Assembly (NCBI RefSeq): GCF_010993955.1 | Contig: NZ_WIXL01000011.1 | Coordinates: 1 to 64,000, forward strand | Length of the DNA: 64,000 bases | Reading direction: 5' to 3' | DNA from: Oceanobacillus halotolerans | Lineage (GTDB): Bacteria > Bacillota > Bacilli > Bacillales > Amphibacillaceae | Program-made: the position numbers and the translations under genes | Part shown: positions 8,500-18,383 of the stretch, in pieces | Layout of the letters: each line of letters begins with the position of its first letter | Position numbering within the stretch: position 1 is the first letter of the stretch | Notes under the pieces: model-generated | Seen by the model: the letters and a program-made list of their open reading frames with translations, nothing else | Database searches by the model: none | Told to the model about the DNA's origin: nothing

Positions 8500-9018
8500 A
8501 TGATACATTCATATAAAAATTATCAACCAATCATACATAATAGTGTTTATGTTGCCAAAAATGCTACCATCATTGGTGATGTAACAATTGATGAACAATC
8601 AAGCGTATGGTTTAACACAGTAATAAGAGGTGATGTTGCACAAACAACAATTGGGAAACGGGTTAATATCCAGGATTTATCGATGGTTCACCAAAGTCCT
8701 GATACTCCCGTTATCATAGAAGATGACGTAACCATCGGACATCAAGTAACCGTTCATGGAGCAGTCATTCGACAAAATGCACTAATTGGCATGGGATCGA
8801 TTATTCTGGATGGTGCAGAAGTTGGAGAAAATGCTTTTATCGGTGCTGGAAGTTTAGTTCCTCCTGGAAAGAAAATACCGCCAAATACATTGGCACTAGG
8901 ACGGCCTGCTAAAGTAGTTCGTGACTTAACAGAAGAAGATTATCATGAAATGGAACGTGTCCGTAAATCATATGTGGAAAAAGGACAATACTATAAACAA
9001 AAAACCGAATTGTATTAA
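8500..9018 (+). CDS. ytoA: Gamma-class carbonic anhydrase-like hexapeptide protein YtoA
   Basis: 172 residues from ATG 8500, preceded at the right distance by AGAGGAGG. It is a left-handed beta-helix of hexapeptide repeats. Metal-binding-like histidines appear in MVHQS, IGHQVTVHG and the conserved RGD turn, as in gamma carbonic anhydrases and YrdA/PaaY-type proteins. A C-terminal helix follows. Whether it hydrates CO2 is unknown for this subgroup. The stop codon lies inside the left boundary of repeat B1, so the element inserted at the very end of the gene or its transcript. Confidence 0.88.
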   Translation: MIHSYKNYQPIIHNSVYVAKNATIIGDVTIDEQSSVWFNTVIRGDVAQTTIGKRVNIQDLSMVHQSPDTPVIIEDDVTIGHQVTVHGAVIRQNALIGMGSIILDGAEVGENAFIGAGSLVPPGKKIPPNTLALGRPAKVVRDLTEEDYHEMERVRKSYVEKGQYYKQKTELY

Positions 9019-9177
9019 AGGGAAACTTCAATCAGTGGGGGTTTCCTTTCTTCCCCCACTGATGATTAGTTGAACGAATCGGACATTTACGGGCAGTTTG
9101 ATCCCCCACTTATCTTTTTTGGATCTCCTAAGAAATCTTGAAGTGGGGGACTTACTTTCCGTTACATGCGGGATAAA
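9015..9177 (+). repeat. Dispersed element family B, copy B1
   Basis: One of five roughly 160-bp copies. Order: TAAAGGGAAACTTCAATC, a hairpin ATCAGTGGGG to CCCCACTGAT, GAACGAATCGGAC, then a long hairpin whose arms contain GGGCAG and CCCCCACTT, ending CGTTACATGCGGGATAAA. It touches the ytoA stop codon. The left pentamer is TTAAA and the right ATAAA, unlike the other copies. Confidence 0.9.
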
Positions 9178-9262
9178 TGGTAGAAAAATGTCCTTAACAT
9201 CTCCACATTTATACCGATATTAATATTAACATCATAAGAAAGAGATCCTTGGAGTGTATAAA

Positions 9263-10120
9263 ATGCTAATAACGTTGTTTTTATTAAGTTCCATCATCGG
9301 AATCGCTTTTTTTATGTTTCTTCCAAAAATCCAGATAACATGGATCAAGAAGTCGTTTATAATTTATGGGATTTCCTTTTCGATAACGGCTGTTGTTCTT
9401 CTTAGTGTTTTTCTCTATGAACACCGTACACTCTACGTAAACGCACTAGACAGCTTTATAAATAAGTCAGAAGCTGCGCAAACGGTAGAACCTGCAACCA
9501 CTTATGTTTCTGACAAACACATAGAAGAATCAGTGAAATTGGAAGCACCACAGGTAGAACAAATGCCAGAGTTGCCTCGAGGGTGTGAGGTTACCAGTTT
9601 AGCGATGCTATTACAATATCATGGACTTGATGTAGATAAAATGGAATTAGCTAAACAAGTGAAAAAGAACCCAACCCCTTACCGAGAAACAGATAAAGAA
9701 ATTTATTTCGGGAATCCACATAATGGATTTGTTGGTGATATGTATACCTTTTCCAACCCTGGCCTTGGGGTGTATCACGGTCCTATTGCCGAGTTAGCTG
9801 CTTCTTATTTAGGCGAGAGGGTTCACGATTTTACAGGAGGCGACTTTCAAGAGATCCTCCAACACCTCAATCAAGATCGGCCTGTTTGGGTAATCATTAA
9901 TGCAGCCTATAAAGAATTACCAAAAGAAGATTTCACAACATGGAAAACCGAAGATGGTGAAATTTCCATTACACGCAGACTTCATTCTGTACTTGTAACT
10001 GGTTATGATGACAACTATATCTATTTCAATGATCCGTTAAACAGAGAAGAGAAAGCACCAATTGACTCATTTAAAGCTGCTTGGAACCAAATGGGGAAGC
10101 AGGCAATTACGGTTTTTTAA
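9263..10120 (+). CDS. Membrane-anchored C39-like cysteine peptidase domain protein
   Basis: 285 residues from ATG 9263, which is 8 bases after GGAG; an in-frame GTG at 9254 overlaps that site. Residues 2-22 and about 32-52 are hydrophobic, giving a two-pass anchor. After a linker comes a papain-like C39-type domain: the candidate nucleophile Cys in RGCEVTSL (residue 108) and the His in LHSVLVTGYDD, followed by an Asn/Asp in FNDPL. Families of this kind (YvpB-like) are poorly characterised. The stop codon is inside a terminator stem. It is monocistronic with repeat B1 upstream. Confidence 0.75.
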   Translation: MLITLFLLSSIIGIAFFMFLPKIQITWIKKSFIIYGISFSITAVVLLSVFLYEHRTLYVNALDSFINKSEAAQTVEPATTYVSDKHIEESVKLEAPQVEQMPELPRGCEVTSLAMLLQYHGLDVDKMELAKQVKKNPTPYRETDKEIYFGNPHNGFVGDMYTFSNPGLGVYHGPIAELAASYLGERVHDFTGGDFQEILQHLNQDRPVWVIINAAYKELPKEDFTTWKTEDGEISITRRLHSVLVTGYDDNYIYFNDPLNREEKAPIDSFKAAWNQMGKQAITVF

Positions 10121-10143
10121 CCAATGCCCGCTTCCCCTTTTTT
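10093..10143 (+). terminator. Terminator overlapping the end of the C39-like gene
   Basis: GGGGAAGC at 10093-10100 pairs with GCTTCCCC at 10130-10137, followed by TTTTTTC. The left arm is coding, so gene end and terminator are fused. Confidence 0.8.
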
Positions 10144-10182
10144 CAAAAGATAAGAGTGTATAAAAAACTTGGCTTTATTTTG

Positions 10183-10459
10183 TTCATGTACAGGAACAGC
10201 CACGTCCAGCTTTGAGCGATTGACGTCCTAGTGCCAATAGACATAAGGAAGCACGAGTTTTCATCGGCCAGCGCCTACCCCCGCGATGTCATAAGTCAAT
10301 CCACATTACGCGCAAAAGCCGCCACGTCGAGGCTTGGCTTATGCTTGGCAGGTAAGAAAGAAAACGTTCTTACTGCATAAGTGCAACTAAGGCTTTTGCC
10401 ACTTGGCGACAAGCCAAGTTTTCTAATCGGGGGTGATCAAGGCGCTTACGCTTTTGTTC
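10183..10459 (+). repeat. Composite Bacillaceae intergenic repeat before the asnB stop
   Basis: The block starts near AGCCACGTCCAGCTTTGAGC, contains CATAAGTCAATCCAC and CGCCACGTCGAGGCTTGG, and ends with GGCGCTTACGCTTTTGTTC just before the asnB stop codon. Modules such as GCATAAGTGCAACTAAGG (10374-10391) and CAAGCCAAGTTTTCTAA recur at 24490-24600 and 45001-45197. It resembles common intergenic mosaics of bacilli. It accounts for nearly all of the 10121-10459 gap. Confidence 0.65.
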
Positions 10460-12373
10460 TTATCCGATTGGCTGCATAGTTGCTGCTATCTCTATATCTG
10501 CTTTTTTCAATTCACTTACATCATATTTCTTTTCAACATATATTTGATGCCAAAGCATAAACATCAATACGGTCCAGATCTTACGGCTGTAATCCCCTTT
10601 TCCTTGACAATGTGCATCCAGCAAACTAAGGATATAGTTTTTATGCAGTAAGTGATTTGTTTGGCTTTCTTGAATTAAGTTTTTTGCCCAACTATTCAAC
10701 TCATTTTTTAGCCAATGTCGAATTGGTACAGGAAATCCTAATTTTTTGCGGTCCAGTACATGATCTGGAATAATACCACGAGATGCTTCCCGTAAAATGC
10801 TTTTAGTTGTTCCATTTGCAATTTTCAAATCAACTGGGAGTTCACTTGCCACTCGGAATACTTCCTTATCTAAAAATGGAACACGTAGCTCCAATGAATT
10901 TGCCATTGTCATTTTATCTGCTTTTAACAAAATATCTCCACGCATCCATGTATGAATATCAACATATTGCATTTGATTAACCAGTGGCTCATCTGCTACA
11001 TGATCAAACAACTTACCTGTTACATCACGATAGGATAAATCATCACGATAGTGTTTTAGTATTTTTTGTTTCTCCTCATCTTCAAACATTTTCGCATTCC
11101 CGATATAACGATCACGTAATGGTGTTGTACCACGTTCTAAAAAACTTTTTCCTCGTACTCCTTCTGGTAAAACAGCAGCTACTCTGTTCAACAAACGGTT
11201 TGCTGTGGAAGGCACATGTTGAAACATTTTTAAAGATTCTGGTTCACGGTATATATTATATCCACCAAATAATTCATCAGAACCTTCCCCAGACAACACA
11301 ACGGTAACATGTTTTCGTGCTTCTCGTGCTAGAAAGTATAATGGGACACAGGATGGATCTGCTAATGGATCGTCCATATGCCACATAATTTTTGGCAGTT
11401 TTTCAATATACTCTTCTGGAGAAATAATATAAGAAATATTTTCTACATTTAATTTATCTGCTGTCTCTTTTGCGACGTCTATCTCAGAAAAGCCTTCTCG
11501 TTCAAATCCAACTGAGAAGGTTTTAATATTCGGGTTAAACTCTCTAGCCATTGAGACAATGATGGTGGAATCAATTCCACCAGATAAAAATGAGCCAACT
11601 GGAACATCACTGCGCATATGAACATTAACCGAATCATACATAACATCTTGGATCCGTTTCATCCAGCGCTGTTTATCCATTAAAAGTGGATGGAATGTTG
11701 CATGATAATAGCGTGTGAATTCTATTTCTTCATTCGGCTTCTTCATAAAGTAATGACCAGGTTCTACTTTTTGTATCCCTTGTGTCATTGTCATTGGTTC
11801 TGGAACAAACTGAAAGCTTAAATAATGCTGAAGCGCATCCAAATCAACCTCTTCCTGCTTCATCATTAAGGTAATACTCTTTTTCTCTGAGGCAAATACA
11901 GTACCAGCCTCTGTCTCATGATAAAATAACGGCTTAATACCAAAAGGATCTCTTGCACCATATAATGTTTCATTTTCTTTATCCCACACTAAGATGGAAA
12001 ACATTCCTCTTAAATAGGAGAAGGCATTTTCTTTATACTTTGCAAATAGTGCAGCAATCACTTCTGTATCTGACTCTGTTTCAAAGGAGTATCCTTCTTT
12101 TAATAAGTTCTCACGTAATTCTACATAATTATAAATTTCACCATTAAAAATAAGCCATATTTTTTCATCGTCATAACATAATGGCTGTTGTCCACATTCA
12201 ATATCAATAATACTTAATCTTCTAAAACCAAACGAAATATAGTCATCATGATAATATCCTTCATCATCTGGACCTCTATGGGTAATTATATTATTTTGTT
12301 CTTGAAACAGTCCAACTACTTCCTCATTAGGTGTCATTGACTGATTGCGGATCATACCAATAAATCCACACAT
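10460..12373 (-). CDS. asnB: Glutamine-hydrolysing asparagine synthetase
   Basis: 637 residues. It converts aspartate, glutamine and ATP to asparagine, glutamate, AMP and PPi. Met-Cys-Gly-Phe at the N terminus exposes Cys2 as the glutaminase nucleophile of a class II amidotransferase domain (roughly residues 2-190). The synthetase domain carries the PP-loop SFLSGGIDST and the VLSGEGSDELFGGY segment. Size and order match B. subtilis AsnB (about 632 residues), and asnB-metK adjacency is conserved. The ATG at 12373 follows GAGAGAGG. Its 3' end abuts a composite repeat. Confidence 0.97.
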   Translation of the reverse strand: MCGFIGMIRNQSMTPNEEVVGLFQEQNNIITHRGPDDEGYYHDDYISFGFRRLSIIDIECGQQPLCYDDEKIWLIFNGEIYNYVELRENLLKEGYSFETESDTEVIAALFAKYKENAFSYLRGMFSILVWDKENETLYGARDPFGIKPLFYHETEAGTVFASEKKSITLMMKQEEVDLDALQHYLSFQFVPEPMTMTQGIQKVEPGHYFMKKPNEEIEFTRYYHATFHPLLMDKQRWMKRIQDVMYDSVNVHMRSDVPVGSFLSGGIDSTIIVSMAREFNPNIKTFSVGFEREGFSEIDVAKETADKLNVENISYIISPEEYIEKLPKIMWHMDDPLADPSCVPLYFLAREARKHVTVVLSGEGSDELFGGYNIYREPESLKMFQHVPSTANRLLNRVAAVLPEGVRGKSFLERGTTPLRDRYIGNAKMFEDEEKQKILKHYRDDLSYRDVTGKLFDHVADEPLVNQMQYVDIHTWMRGDILLKADKMTMANSLELRVPFLDKEVFRVASELPVDLKIANGTTKSILREASRGIIPDHVLDRKKLGFPVPIRHWLKNELNSWAKNLIQESQTNHLLHKNYILSLLDAHCQGKGDYSRKIWTVLMFMLWHQIYVEKKYDVSELKKADIEIAATMQPIG

Positions 12374-12562
12374 ATCTCTAACCTCTCTCTCTATTCCATA
12401 TCATATCTAACTGAGTATACCATAAAAATAAACAATCGTTCTATTATTAATTTGTGAGTTTTTCCTTCCCTTATGTATGGGGCAAAAGCTCAACGTCAAA
12501 ACTTATGATTTAGGTCATCTTCGCCACTGGAATAACATATTAAAAGCGTAGTGATAAACGAG

Positions 12563-12590
12563 AAAAAGTCACGACCATTCAATCGTGACT
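12563..12590 (-). terminator. Terminator of metK
   Basis: AGTCACGA at 12567-12574 pairs with TCGTGACT at 12583-12590. On the minus strand the stem is followed by TTTTTC, 28 bases past the metK stop. Confidence 0.85.
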
Positions 12591-12617
12591 TAAAATCCAG
12601 TTTTACTTCTATTCCTA

Positions 12618-13820
12618 TTAATCAGTTGTTGCCAGGGCTCTTAGCTCGTCTACTTTATCTGTTTTTTCCCAAGGGAATTGGATATCTGTTCTCCCAAAAT
12701 GGCCATATGCTGCTGTATTCTTAAAGATAGGCTTTTGCAAATCAAGCATCCGAATGATACCCGCTGGTCGTAAATCAAATATGGCACGTACTGCGCTAAC
12801 CAGGGCTTCTTCATTTACTTTTCCTGTACCAAATGTATTGATCGCAATGGATACAGGCTCGGCAACTCCAATGGCATAGGCTAGTTGTACTTCACATGTT
12901 TTAGCAAGTTCAGCTGCAACAATATTTTTGGCAACATAGCGAGCGGCATAAGCAGCAGATCTGTCCACTTTTGTCCCATCTTTTCCACTAAATGCTCCTC
13001 CACCATGACGAGAATAGCCACCATACGTATCGACAATAATTTTACGTCCTGTTAAACCTGCATCACCTTGTGGCCCACCAATAACAAAACGGCCTGTTGG
13101 GTTAATAAAGTACTTTGTTGTATCATCTAGAAGTTCACTAGGTACAACATGCTGGATTACATGCTCCATGATATCCTGTTCAATTTGTTCCAAGGTAATG
13201 TCTTGGTGGTGTTGGGTTGAGATTACGATGGTGTCAACACGAATAGGATTGTCCTGTTCATCATACTCTACTGTTACTTGTGTTTTGCCGTCTGGACGTA
13301 AATAGTCCAAAATCTTCTCTTTTCGTACATCCGCTAAGCGCTTTGCTAAATGATGTGCCAAGGAAATAGGAAGTGGCATTAATTCTGGCGTTTCATCAGA
13401 AGCAAACCCGAACATTAACCCTTGGTCACCAGCACCAATTGCATCAATTTCAGCATCACTCATTTTTCCTTGTCGTGCTTCTAATGCAGTATTCACTCCA
13501 CCAGCTATATCAGGAGATTGTTCATCAATTGCTGTCAATACCGCACAAGTCTCTGCATCAAAACCATATTTCGCTCTTGTGTAGCCTATACCTTTAATAG
13601 TTTTGCGAACAATGGCAGGGATATCCACATATGTAGTTGTCGTGATTTCTCCTGAAACTAATACTAATCCCGTCGTTACTGTTGTTTCACAAGCAACACG
13701 TGCATTTGGGTCTTTTGCCAAAATTTCATCTAATATGGCATCCGAAATTTGATCACAGATTTTATCTGGATGTCCCTCTGTGACAGACTCAGATGTAAAT
13801 AAACGTTGATTTGTAGCCAT
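12618..13820 (-). CDS. metK: S-adenosylmethionine synthetase
   Basis: 400 residues. It makes S-adenosylmethionine from ATP and methionine. Signature segments are present: [13 protein letters not shown] near residues 16-28, [12 protein letters not shown] mid-protein, and the P-loop-like [16 protein letters not shown]. The ATG at 13820 follows GAGGAGG. The gene is controlled by the SAM-I riboswitch at 13930-14100 and ends in a strong hairpin. It diverges from pckA, the arrangement conserved in B. subtilis. Confidence 0.98.
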   Translation of the reverse strand: MATNQRLFTSESVTEGHPDKICDQISDAILDEILAKDPNARVACETTVTTGLVLVSGEITTTTYVDIPAIVRKTIKGIGYTRAKYGFDAETCAVLTAIDEQSPDIAGGVNTALEARQGKMSDAEIDAIGAGDQGLMFGFASDETPELMPLPISLAHHLAKRLADVRKEKILDYLRPDGKTQVTVEYDEQDNPIRVDTIVISTQHHQDITLEQIEQDIMEHVIQHVVPSELLDDTTKYFINPTGRFVIGGPQGDAGLTGRKIIVDTYGGYSRHGGGAFSGKDGTKVDRSAAYAARYVAKNIVAAELAKTCEVQLAYAIGVAEPVSIAINTFGTGKVNEEALVSAVRAIFDLRPAGIIRMLDLQKPIFKNTAAYGHFGRTDIQFPWEKTDKVDELRALATTD

Positions 13821-13929
13821 TTGGCTAAATCCTCCTCAATTGAATGGTACGGACCTCTATTTTTTCAGTATATGTTAAATTTGTTATTTTTAAAGGAAGG
13901 AAAACATAAATACCTTATGCTGATCCCAA

Positions 13930-14100
13930 ACCAAAAAAACCTTTCCTTCAATGACGAGGAAAGGAGTTATAGCCTTTCGCTCTTATTGTTCAAGGACCAT
14001 ATCCTTGCACCAGATTAGCACCTTCCACTTGCGTGAGGTTGCTGGGCTTCATTGGGTCTGTCCCTCCACCAACTCTGAATAAGAGAGTATCCGCTCAAAA
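13930..14100 (-). promoter_or_regulatory. SAM-I riboswitch (S-box) with terminator, controlling metK
   Basis: Minus-strand reading from about 14092 gives CTCTTATTCAGAG, GGTGGAGGGA, GCCC-like AGACCCAATGAAGCCC, CAGCAACC and GGTGCTAATC, the full order of S-box conserved boxes. It is followed by a terminator, CCTTTCCT to AGGAAAGG at about 13963-13939, with a seven-T run. High SAM should terminate metK transcription. Confidence 0.96.
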
Positions 14101-14200
14101 TTAGCTTAACGAAAGAAATAAGGCATGTCAACTTATAGCGAAATTTGGTCACAAATTTTTAACAATAAATCTTATAAATAGTATGGACTACTATTTTCAA

Positions 14201-14211
14201 TGTGTTATACT
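14201..14211 (+). promoter_or_regulatory. Putative CcpN-type operator over the pckA -10 box
   Basis: TGTGTTATACT fits the consensus TRTGHYATAYW recalled for the gluconeogenic repressor CcpN, which controls pckA in B. subtilis. Its last six bases are a good -10 hexamer (14206-14211). No second site is clear. The match is seen; regulation is inferred. Confidence 0.45.
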
Positions 14212-14291
14212 AATAATCAGATTAAAGAAACGGGCTAGAAAGGGAATTTCTTTTCTAGACAAAATCCATCAAAAAAGGCAGGTCATAAATA

Positions 14292-15878
14292 ATGAACAAG
14301 GTGGAACCATCAACCTTAAACGCTCTAACAGAGCATGAAAATGTACACAAAAATTTATCTGTCCCACAACTTGTGGAGGAAATTTTAGCACGTAAAGAGG
14401 GGGTATTGACCGCAACTGGATCTGTTCGTGCTACAACTGGAAAATACACTGGACGGTCTCCTAAAGATAAGTTTATCGTAAAAGATGAAGTTTGTGAAGA
14501 TGATATTAACTGGGGAAGCGTAAATCAACCTATAGATGAAGGAACTTTTAATAACCTTTATGAAAAAGTAATTGATTACCTTACAAAAAAAGATGACTTA
14601 TACCAATTTAAAGGATTTGCTGGTGCTGATGAAAAATATCGCTTACCGATACAAGTGATTAATGAGTATGCATGGCATAACCTCTTTGCTAGACAATTAT
14701 TCATCACTCCAACAAGTGAAGAACTTGCAACACACGAACCTGGATTTTCTGTTATCTCTGCACCAACTTTTAAAGCAGATCCAGAGGTTGACGGAACAAA
14801 CTCAGAAACCTTTATTATCATTTCCTTTAAAAAACGTGTTGTCTTAATTGGCGGAACCGAATACGCAGGAGAAATTAAAAAATCTATTTTCTCTGTCATG
14901 AACTATCTACTACCGAAGCAAGATATTTTATCGATGCATTGTTCTGCAAATGTAGGCCAAGAAGGGGATGTAGCATTATTCTTCGGACTATCTGGAACAG
15001 GTAAAACGACATTATCCGCTGATCCATATCGTCGATTAATTGGCGATGATGAGCATGGTTGGAGCTCGAATGGTGTTTTCAATGTTGAAGGTGGTTGCTA
15101 TGCAAAATGTATTAATTTATCAAAAGAAAAAGAACCACAAATTTATGATGCTATTCGCTTTGGATCTGTTTTAGAAAATGTCGTAGTAGACGATGCTACA
15201 CGTTTGCCTGATTATGATGACACTTCCTTAACAGAAAATACACGTGCAGCATATCCATTAGAAAATATCGATAACATTGTATCACCGAGTGTTGCAGGAC
15301 ATCCAAATACGATTATTTTCTTAACTGCTGATGCTTCAGGAACACTACCACCAATCAGCAAGCTAACAAAAGAACAAGCCATGTATCATTTCTTAAGCGG
15401 ATATACAAGTAAACTAGCAGGAACAGAGCGTGGTGTTACAGAGCCAGAAGCAACATTTTCAGCATGTTTTGGCTCCCCATTTTTACCATTACCACCTGCT
15501 GAGTATGCGAAAATGCTAGGGGAAAAAATCGATCAATACAATTCCAATGTCTTCCTTGTTAACACTGGTTGGACTGGTGGTTCATATGGTGTTGGAAAAC
15601 GGATGAAACTTTCTTATACTCGTGCAATGGTTCATGCGGCACTAGAAGGAGAGTTAAACACTGTCGAAACAACACAAGACGATATCTTTGGTTTAAACAT
15701 TCCATTGCATGTTCCTGGTGTACCTGATGAAGTATTAGTTCCAAAAAGTACATGGGAAGATAAATCAGCATATGAACAAGAAGCAAAAGAATTAGCAATG
15801 AAATTTCACGAGAACTTCAAACAATTTAATCAAGCAAGTAATGATATTAAACAGGCAGGACCTTTATACAAAGGATAA
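14292..15878 (+). CDS. pckA: ATP-dependent phosphoenolpyruvate carboxykinase
   Basis: 528 residues. It converts oxaloacetate and ATP to phosphoenolpyruvate and CO2, the first step of gluconeogenesis. The kinase-1a P-loop [14 protein letters not shown] is near residue 235 and the metal/nucleotide segment LIGDDEHGW follows. GRSPKDKF near residues 53-60 is the conserved substrate Arg region. RBS is weak (AAGGCAGG, wide spacing). It diverges from metK over a 471-bp region holding the SAM riboswitch and the pckA promoter. It has its own terminator. Confidence 0.98.
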   Translation: MNKVEPSTLNALTEHENVHKNLSVPQLVEEILARKEGVLTATGSVRATTGKYTGRSPKDKFIVKDEVCEDDINWGSVNQPIDEGTFNNLYEKVIDYLTKKDDLYQFKGFAGADEKYRLPIQVINEYAWHNLFARQLFITPTSEELATHEPGFSVISAPTFKADPEVDGTNSETFIIISFKKRVVLIGGTEYAGEIKKSIFSVMNYLLPKQDILSMHCSANVGQEGDVALFFGLSGTGKTTLSADPYRRLIGDDEHGWSSNGVFNVEGGCYAKCINLSKEKEPQIYDAIRFGSVLENVVVDDATRLPDYDDTSLTENTRAAYPLENIDNIVSPSVAGHPNTIIFLTADASGTLPPISKLTKEQAMYHFLSGYTSKLAGTERGVTEPEATFSACFGSPFLPLPPAEYAKMLGEKIDQYNSNVFLVNTGWTGGSYGVGKRMKLSYTRAMVHAALEGELNTVETTQDDIFGLNIPLHVPGVPDEVLVPKSTWEDKSAYEQEAKELAMKFHENFKQFNQASNDIKQAGPLYKG

Positions 15879-15914
15879 TATTCGTATCCTCATCCCAAAA
15901 GGATTTATTTATAT

Positions 15915-15950
15915 GAAAAACCGATCTCTACTTAGAGGTCGGTTTTTTCT
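15915..15950 (+). terminator. Terminator of pckA
   Basis: AAAAACCGATCTCT and AGAGGTCGGTTTTTT form a stem with a short loop and T run, 40 bases after the pckA stop. Confidence 0.9.
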
Positions 15951-16017
15951 TGTCTGTTGTTGCTTTATACAGTTTGAATCTTAAATACTGTCTTTACCCG
16001 CTTTGGAAATATACTTC

Positions 16018-16210
16018 AGTTAGTTGGAGATGGAGTACAATCGCACTTAAAGAACGTTCACTGCTGGTCTCGAGTTCTTTGGTAGTCAATACAGAAATGA
16101 ATATGTAGAGCAGTCAAAAGTGAATCGAGGTGGTTTGTCAGTGCATAATCGAGTGTGAAATGCAGGCAAAAGCAAATCGAGGCCGCTTGTCAGTGCACAA
16201 ACCACTGCTT
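16018..16210 (+). repeat. Dispersed intergenic repeat family J, copy 2
   Basis: Contains GGAGATGGAGTAC, TCGCACTTAAAGAACGTTCA, GTGAATCGAGGTGG and a second CAAATCGAGGCCGCTTGTCA block followed by GTGCACAAA. It matches the reverse complement of 1905-2105. The rest of the 15951-16350 gap shows nothing else. Confidence 0.6.
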
Positions 16211-16355
16211 CGACGTAGGAAAACAACAATATATGTGAAAAGAACCTTTCGAAAAGTATGCTGATATAAAGTAACTTTTGATAATAGTTGATGCCATGCA
16301 TAAATTATTAGAGGGATGGCTAATTAAGTATACTGATCAATTGGTTTTGAATTCA

Positions 16356-16400
16356 AACGAAAAACCGCCTTAAACGGGGTGGTTTGGGGCGGTTTTTTGG
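16356..16400 (-). terminator. Terminator overlapping the ytkD 3' end
   Basis: AACCGCC and GGCGGTT arms lie on both sides of the ytkD stop. On the minus strand the stem ends in TTTTTC. One arm is coding. Confidence 0.75.
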
Positions 16401-16852
16401 ATATAATTTAAACTGTGGGTCAAAACATCATCCTTCATAATAAAACTGTATGCCTTATTTTCTTTTATATTTTGTGGGATTGTTTCTATGACAACAGGAC
16501 CTTCCGTTTCATAATAGGTATCTTGCCGATGTAGTTCATCCACTTCAGCTACATAGACATTTTTTGTAATTTGATCTCCCTTGCCCTTCACATAATATTG
16601 GCCAATATATTGTAGACTTTTTACATGACCACCAGTTTCTTCATATACTTCACGAACTGCTGCTTGTTCTGCGGTTTCACCGATTTCCACTTTACCACCA
16701 GGAAATTCTAACCCGCGTTCAGCATGCTTGGTCAATAACCATCTATTCTTATACATGCAAATCACAAAGACATGCAATGGATGAACTGAAAACGGATGAT
16801 CCCGAAATGAAAGTCTTACTTCATTGTTATAATAATCCTTAAACGTATACAT
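16370..16852 (-). CDS. ytkD: Nudix hydrolase YtkD
   Basis: 160 residues with one Nudix domain. The Nudix box reads GGKVEIGETAEQAA then REVYEETGG, with all the acidic and Arg positions intact. B. subtilis YtkD cleaves 8-oxo-dGTP and other nucleoside triphosphates and can remove pyrophosphate from RNA 5' ends. Position beside metK-pckA matches B. subtilis. The last codons form one arm of the terminator at 16356-16400. ATG at 16852 follows GAAGG closely. Confidence 0.92.
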   Translation of the reverse strand: MYTFKDYYNNEVRLSFRDHPFSVHPLHVFVICMYKNRWLLTKHAERGLEFPGGKVEIGETAEQAAVREVYEETGGHVKSLQYIGQYYVKGKGDQITKNVYVAEVDELHRQDTYYETEGPVVIETIPQNIKENKAYSFIMKDDVLTHSLNYIQKTAPNHPV

Positions 16853-16932
16853 ACCTTCGAAACCTCAAACTTTCTTTAAATGTAACCCCATTATTGCCAA
16901 TAATAAAAATAATAATCACCAATATATGTGAA

Positions 16933-16962
16933 AAAGAATAAGATAGTACTATCTTATTCTTT
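16933..16962. terminator. Bidirectional palindromic terminator
   Basis: AAAGAATAAGATAGT is followed directly by its reverse complement. The perfect palindrome lies just past the stop of the 106-residue gene on the minus strand. Confidence 0.75.
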
Positions 16963-16973
16963 ACAACAGCATT

Positions 16974-17294
16974 TTACAAATGTTTATCAGGTAATATGTC
17001 CATTTCCTTAATATGTTGCTTCGTTGTCTCGTCTCCTAATTCATATAACATTTGAAATGCTCTCGTTTCATCAGCATCATAATCATCATTAGCATCATCT
17101 TCGTGATAAGGTTTTATCGGAACGTGTGACCGAAAAAACGCACGTATATCTGCATTATACATCGTATCCATTTTCTCACGTAATATACGAACTTCATCAT
17201 CTGTAGCATAAATAACAAATTGATCATTATTATCGTACGGAATTTGCGAAATCTCTCTAGATCCTACATTAACATAAAATTTTTTCTTGTCCAT
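16974..17294 (-). CDS. Conserved small acidic cytoplasmic protein, unknown
   Basis: 106 residues, no signal peptide or membrane span. The N-terminal half (FYVNVGSREIS, then a run on VIYATDDEVRILREKM) looks like a mixed alpha/beta fold. A stretch FFRSHVPIKPYHED leads into an Asp-rich linker (residues about 66-76) and a C-terminal helix. I have the impression of homologues in other Bacillaceae but cannot name a characterised one. A strong AGGAGGTG precedes the ATG. It sits alone between ytkD and the siderophore cluster, with its own terminator. Confidence 0.75.
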   Translation of the reverse strand: MDKKKFYVNVGSREISQIPYDNNDQFVIYATDDEVRILREKMDTMYNADIRAFFRSHVPIKPYHEDDANDDYDADETRAFQMLYELGDETTKQHIKEMDILPDKHL

Positions 17295-17372
17295 TACTCA
17301 CACCTCCTAATCCTTATGTTGACTCAACAAGCATAAAAGCATGTATGGGGGTTAAAAACAAACACATGAAAA

Positions 17373-17402
17373 AACCACCAATCACAAAAATTGATGGTTA
17401 AT
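17373..17402 (-). terminator. Terminator of the siderophore ATPase gene
   Basis: AACCACCAAT and ATTGATGGTT pair; the minus-strand stem is followed by TTTTTTC, 16 bases past the stop at 17418. Confidence 0.85.
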
Positions 17403-17417
17403 TAGCATATAGTGTTC

Positions 17418-18230
17418 CTAATTTAGAGTCCGGTTTGCAAAAATACAACGACCTTTTCCATGGGGAATACACATTGGTGTTCCAAACATTGGGTCAAACG
17501 TAACGTCACATTTCATTTGGAATACATCGTGAACTAAATTACAGGTTACAATTTCTTCTGGTTTACCTTGTGCATAAACATTTTTATCTTTCAGTGCTAT
17601 AATATGATGTGCATAGCGACAGGCAAGATTTAAATCATGCAATACCATTACAATAGTACGCCCGTCTTTTTCATTTAAATCAAATAACAAGTCAAGTACT
17701 TCTATTTGATGGGTCATATCTAAATAAGTTGTTGGCTCATCTAATAATATCGTATCGGTTTCTTGAGCTAATGTCATGGCAATCCAAGCACGTTGACGCT
17801 GACCACCTGATAACGAATCAACCGTACGATCCTTTAAATCCATCATATTTGTCGCCCCAAGTGCTTTATTAACAGCATCTTCATCTTCTTTGGACCATTG
17901 TTTTAAAAACCCACGATGTGGATGTCTCCCTTGGTTGACCAATTCTTTTACTGTTAAACCTTCAGGCGTTACAGGACTTTGAGGTAAGATAGATAACTTT
18001 TTAGCAACATCTTTTGTTAATAATTTAGCTATATCGGTTCCATCTAAAACAACGTCACCTTGTTTTGGCTTTAATAAGCGTGCCAAGGAACGTAGTAAAG
18101 TGGACTTACCACAACCATTCCCACCAATAAGGATCGTAATTTCACCTTTTGGAATGGTAACATTTAAATTATCAATAATAATGTCTTCCCCATAGCCAAG
18201 TGTTAATTCTTTTGCTGTTAACGTCTGCAT
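17418..18230 (-). CDS. Ferric-siderophore ABC transporter ATP-binding protein (FecE/FhuC/YusV type)
   Basis: 270 residues. Walker A GGNGCGKS is at residues 36-43, the Q-loop at ILPQSP, the signature LSGGQRQR, Walker B TILLDEPT, and the switch His in MVLHDLN. It powers import of a ferric chelate through the two FecCD-type permeases encoded at 19464-21502. The tail keeps the CIPHG segment seen in this subfamily. A Fur-like box lies upstream at 18336-18350. It is on the opposite strand from the permeases, next to the binding lipoprotein. The exact chelate is not identifiable; iron-citrate and hydroxamate are both possible. Confidence 0.93.
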   Translation of the reverse strand: MQTLTAKELTLGYGEDIIIDNLNVTIPKGEITILIGGNGCGKSTLLRSLARLLKPKQGDVVLDGTDIAKLLTKDVAKKLSILPQSPVTPEGLTVKELVNQGRHPHRGFLKQWSKEDEDAVNKALGATNMMDLKDRTVDSLSGGQRQRAWIAMTLAQETDTILLDEPTTYLDMTHQIEVLDLLFDLNEKDGRTIVMVLHDLNLACRYAHHIIALKDKNVYAQGKPEEIVTCNLVHDVFQMKCDVTFDPMFGTPMCIPHGKGRCIFANRTLN

Positions 18231-18335
18231 TGGAATCTCTCCCCTACAGTTGCATAAGCAACTAATACTATATGAAACGTTCGTTTAATTTGAATGTATT
18301 ATCTTAAGTATATTGGGTAATGGCTTAATAGTCAA

Positions 18336-18350
18336 TGATAATCGTTTTCA
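18336..18350. promoter_or_regulatory. Fur box upstream of the ABC ATPase gene
   Basis: TGATAATCGTTTTCA matches the 7-1-7 Fur consensus TGATAATNATTATCA with two mismatches. It lies about 105 bases before the ATPase start. Confidence 0.75.
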
Positions 18351-18383
18351 TTTATTCCAAATGTGAACATCCTATGGTTTATC

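Noticed and set aside
9015-9177. Family B elements as a CRISPR-like or tandem array
   Set aside because: Copies are single and scattered tens of kilobases apart, with unrelated flanks; there is no regular repeat-spacer pattern and no cas gene.
14576-14899. Minus-strand frame of 107 codons inside pckA
   Set aside because: Entirely antisense within pckA, whose protein is a certain match; no start signals.
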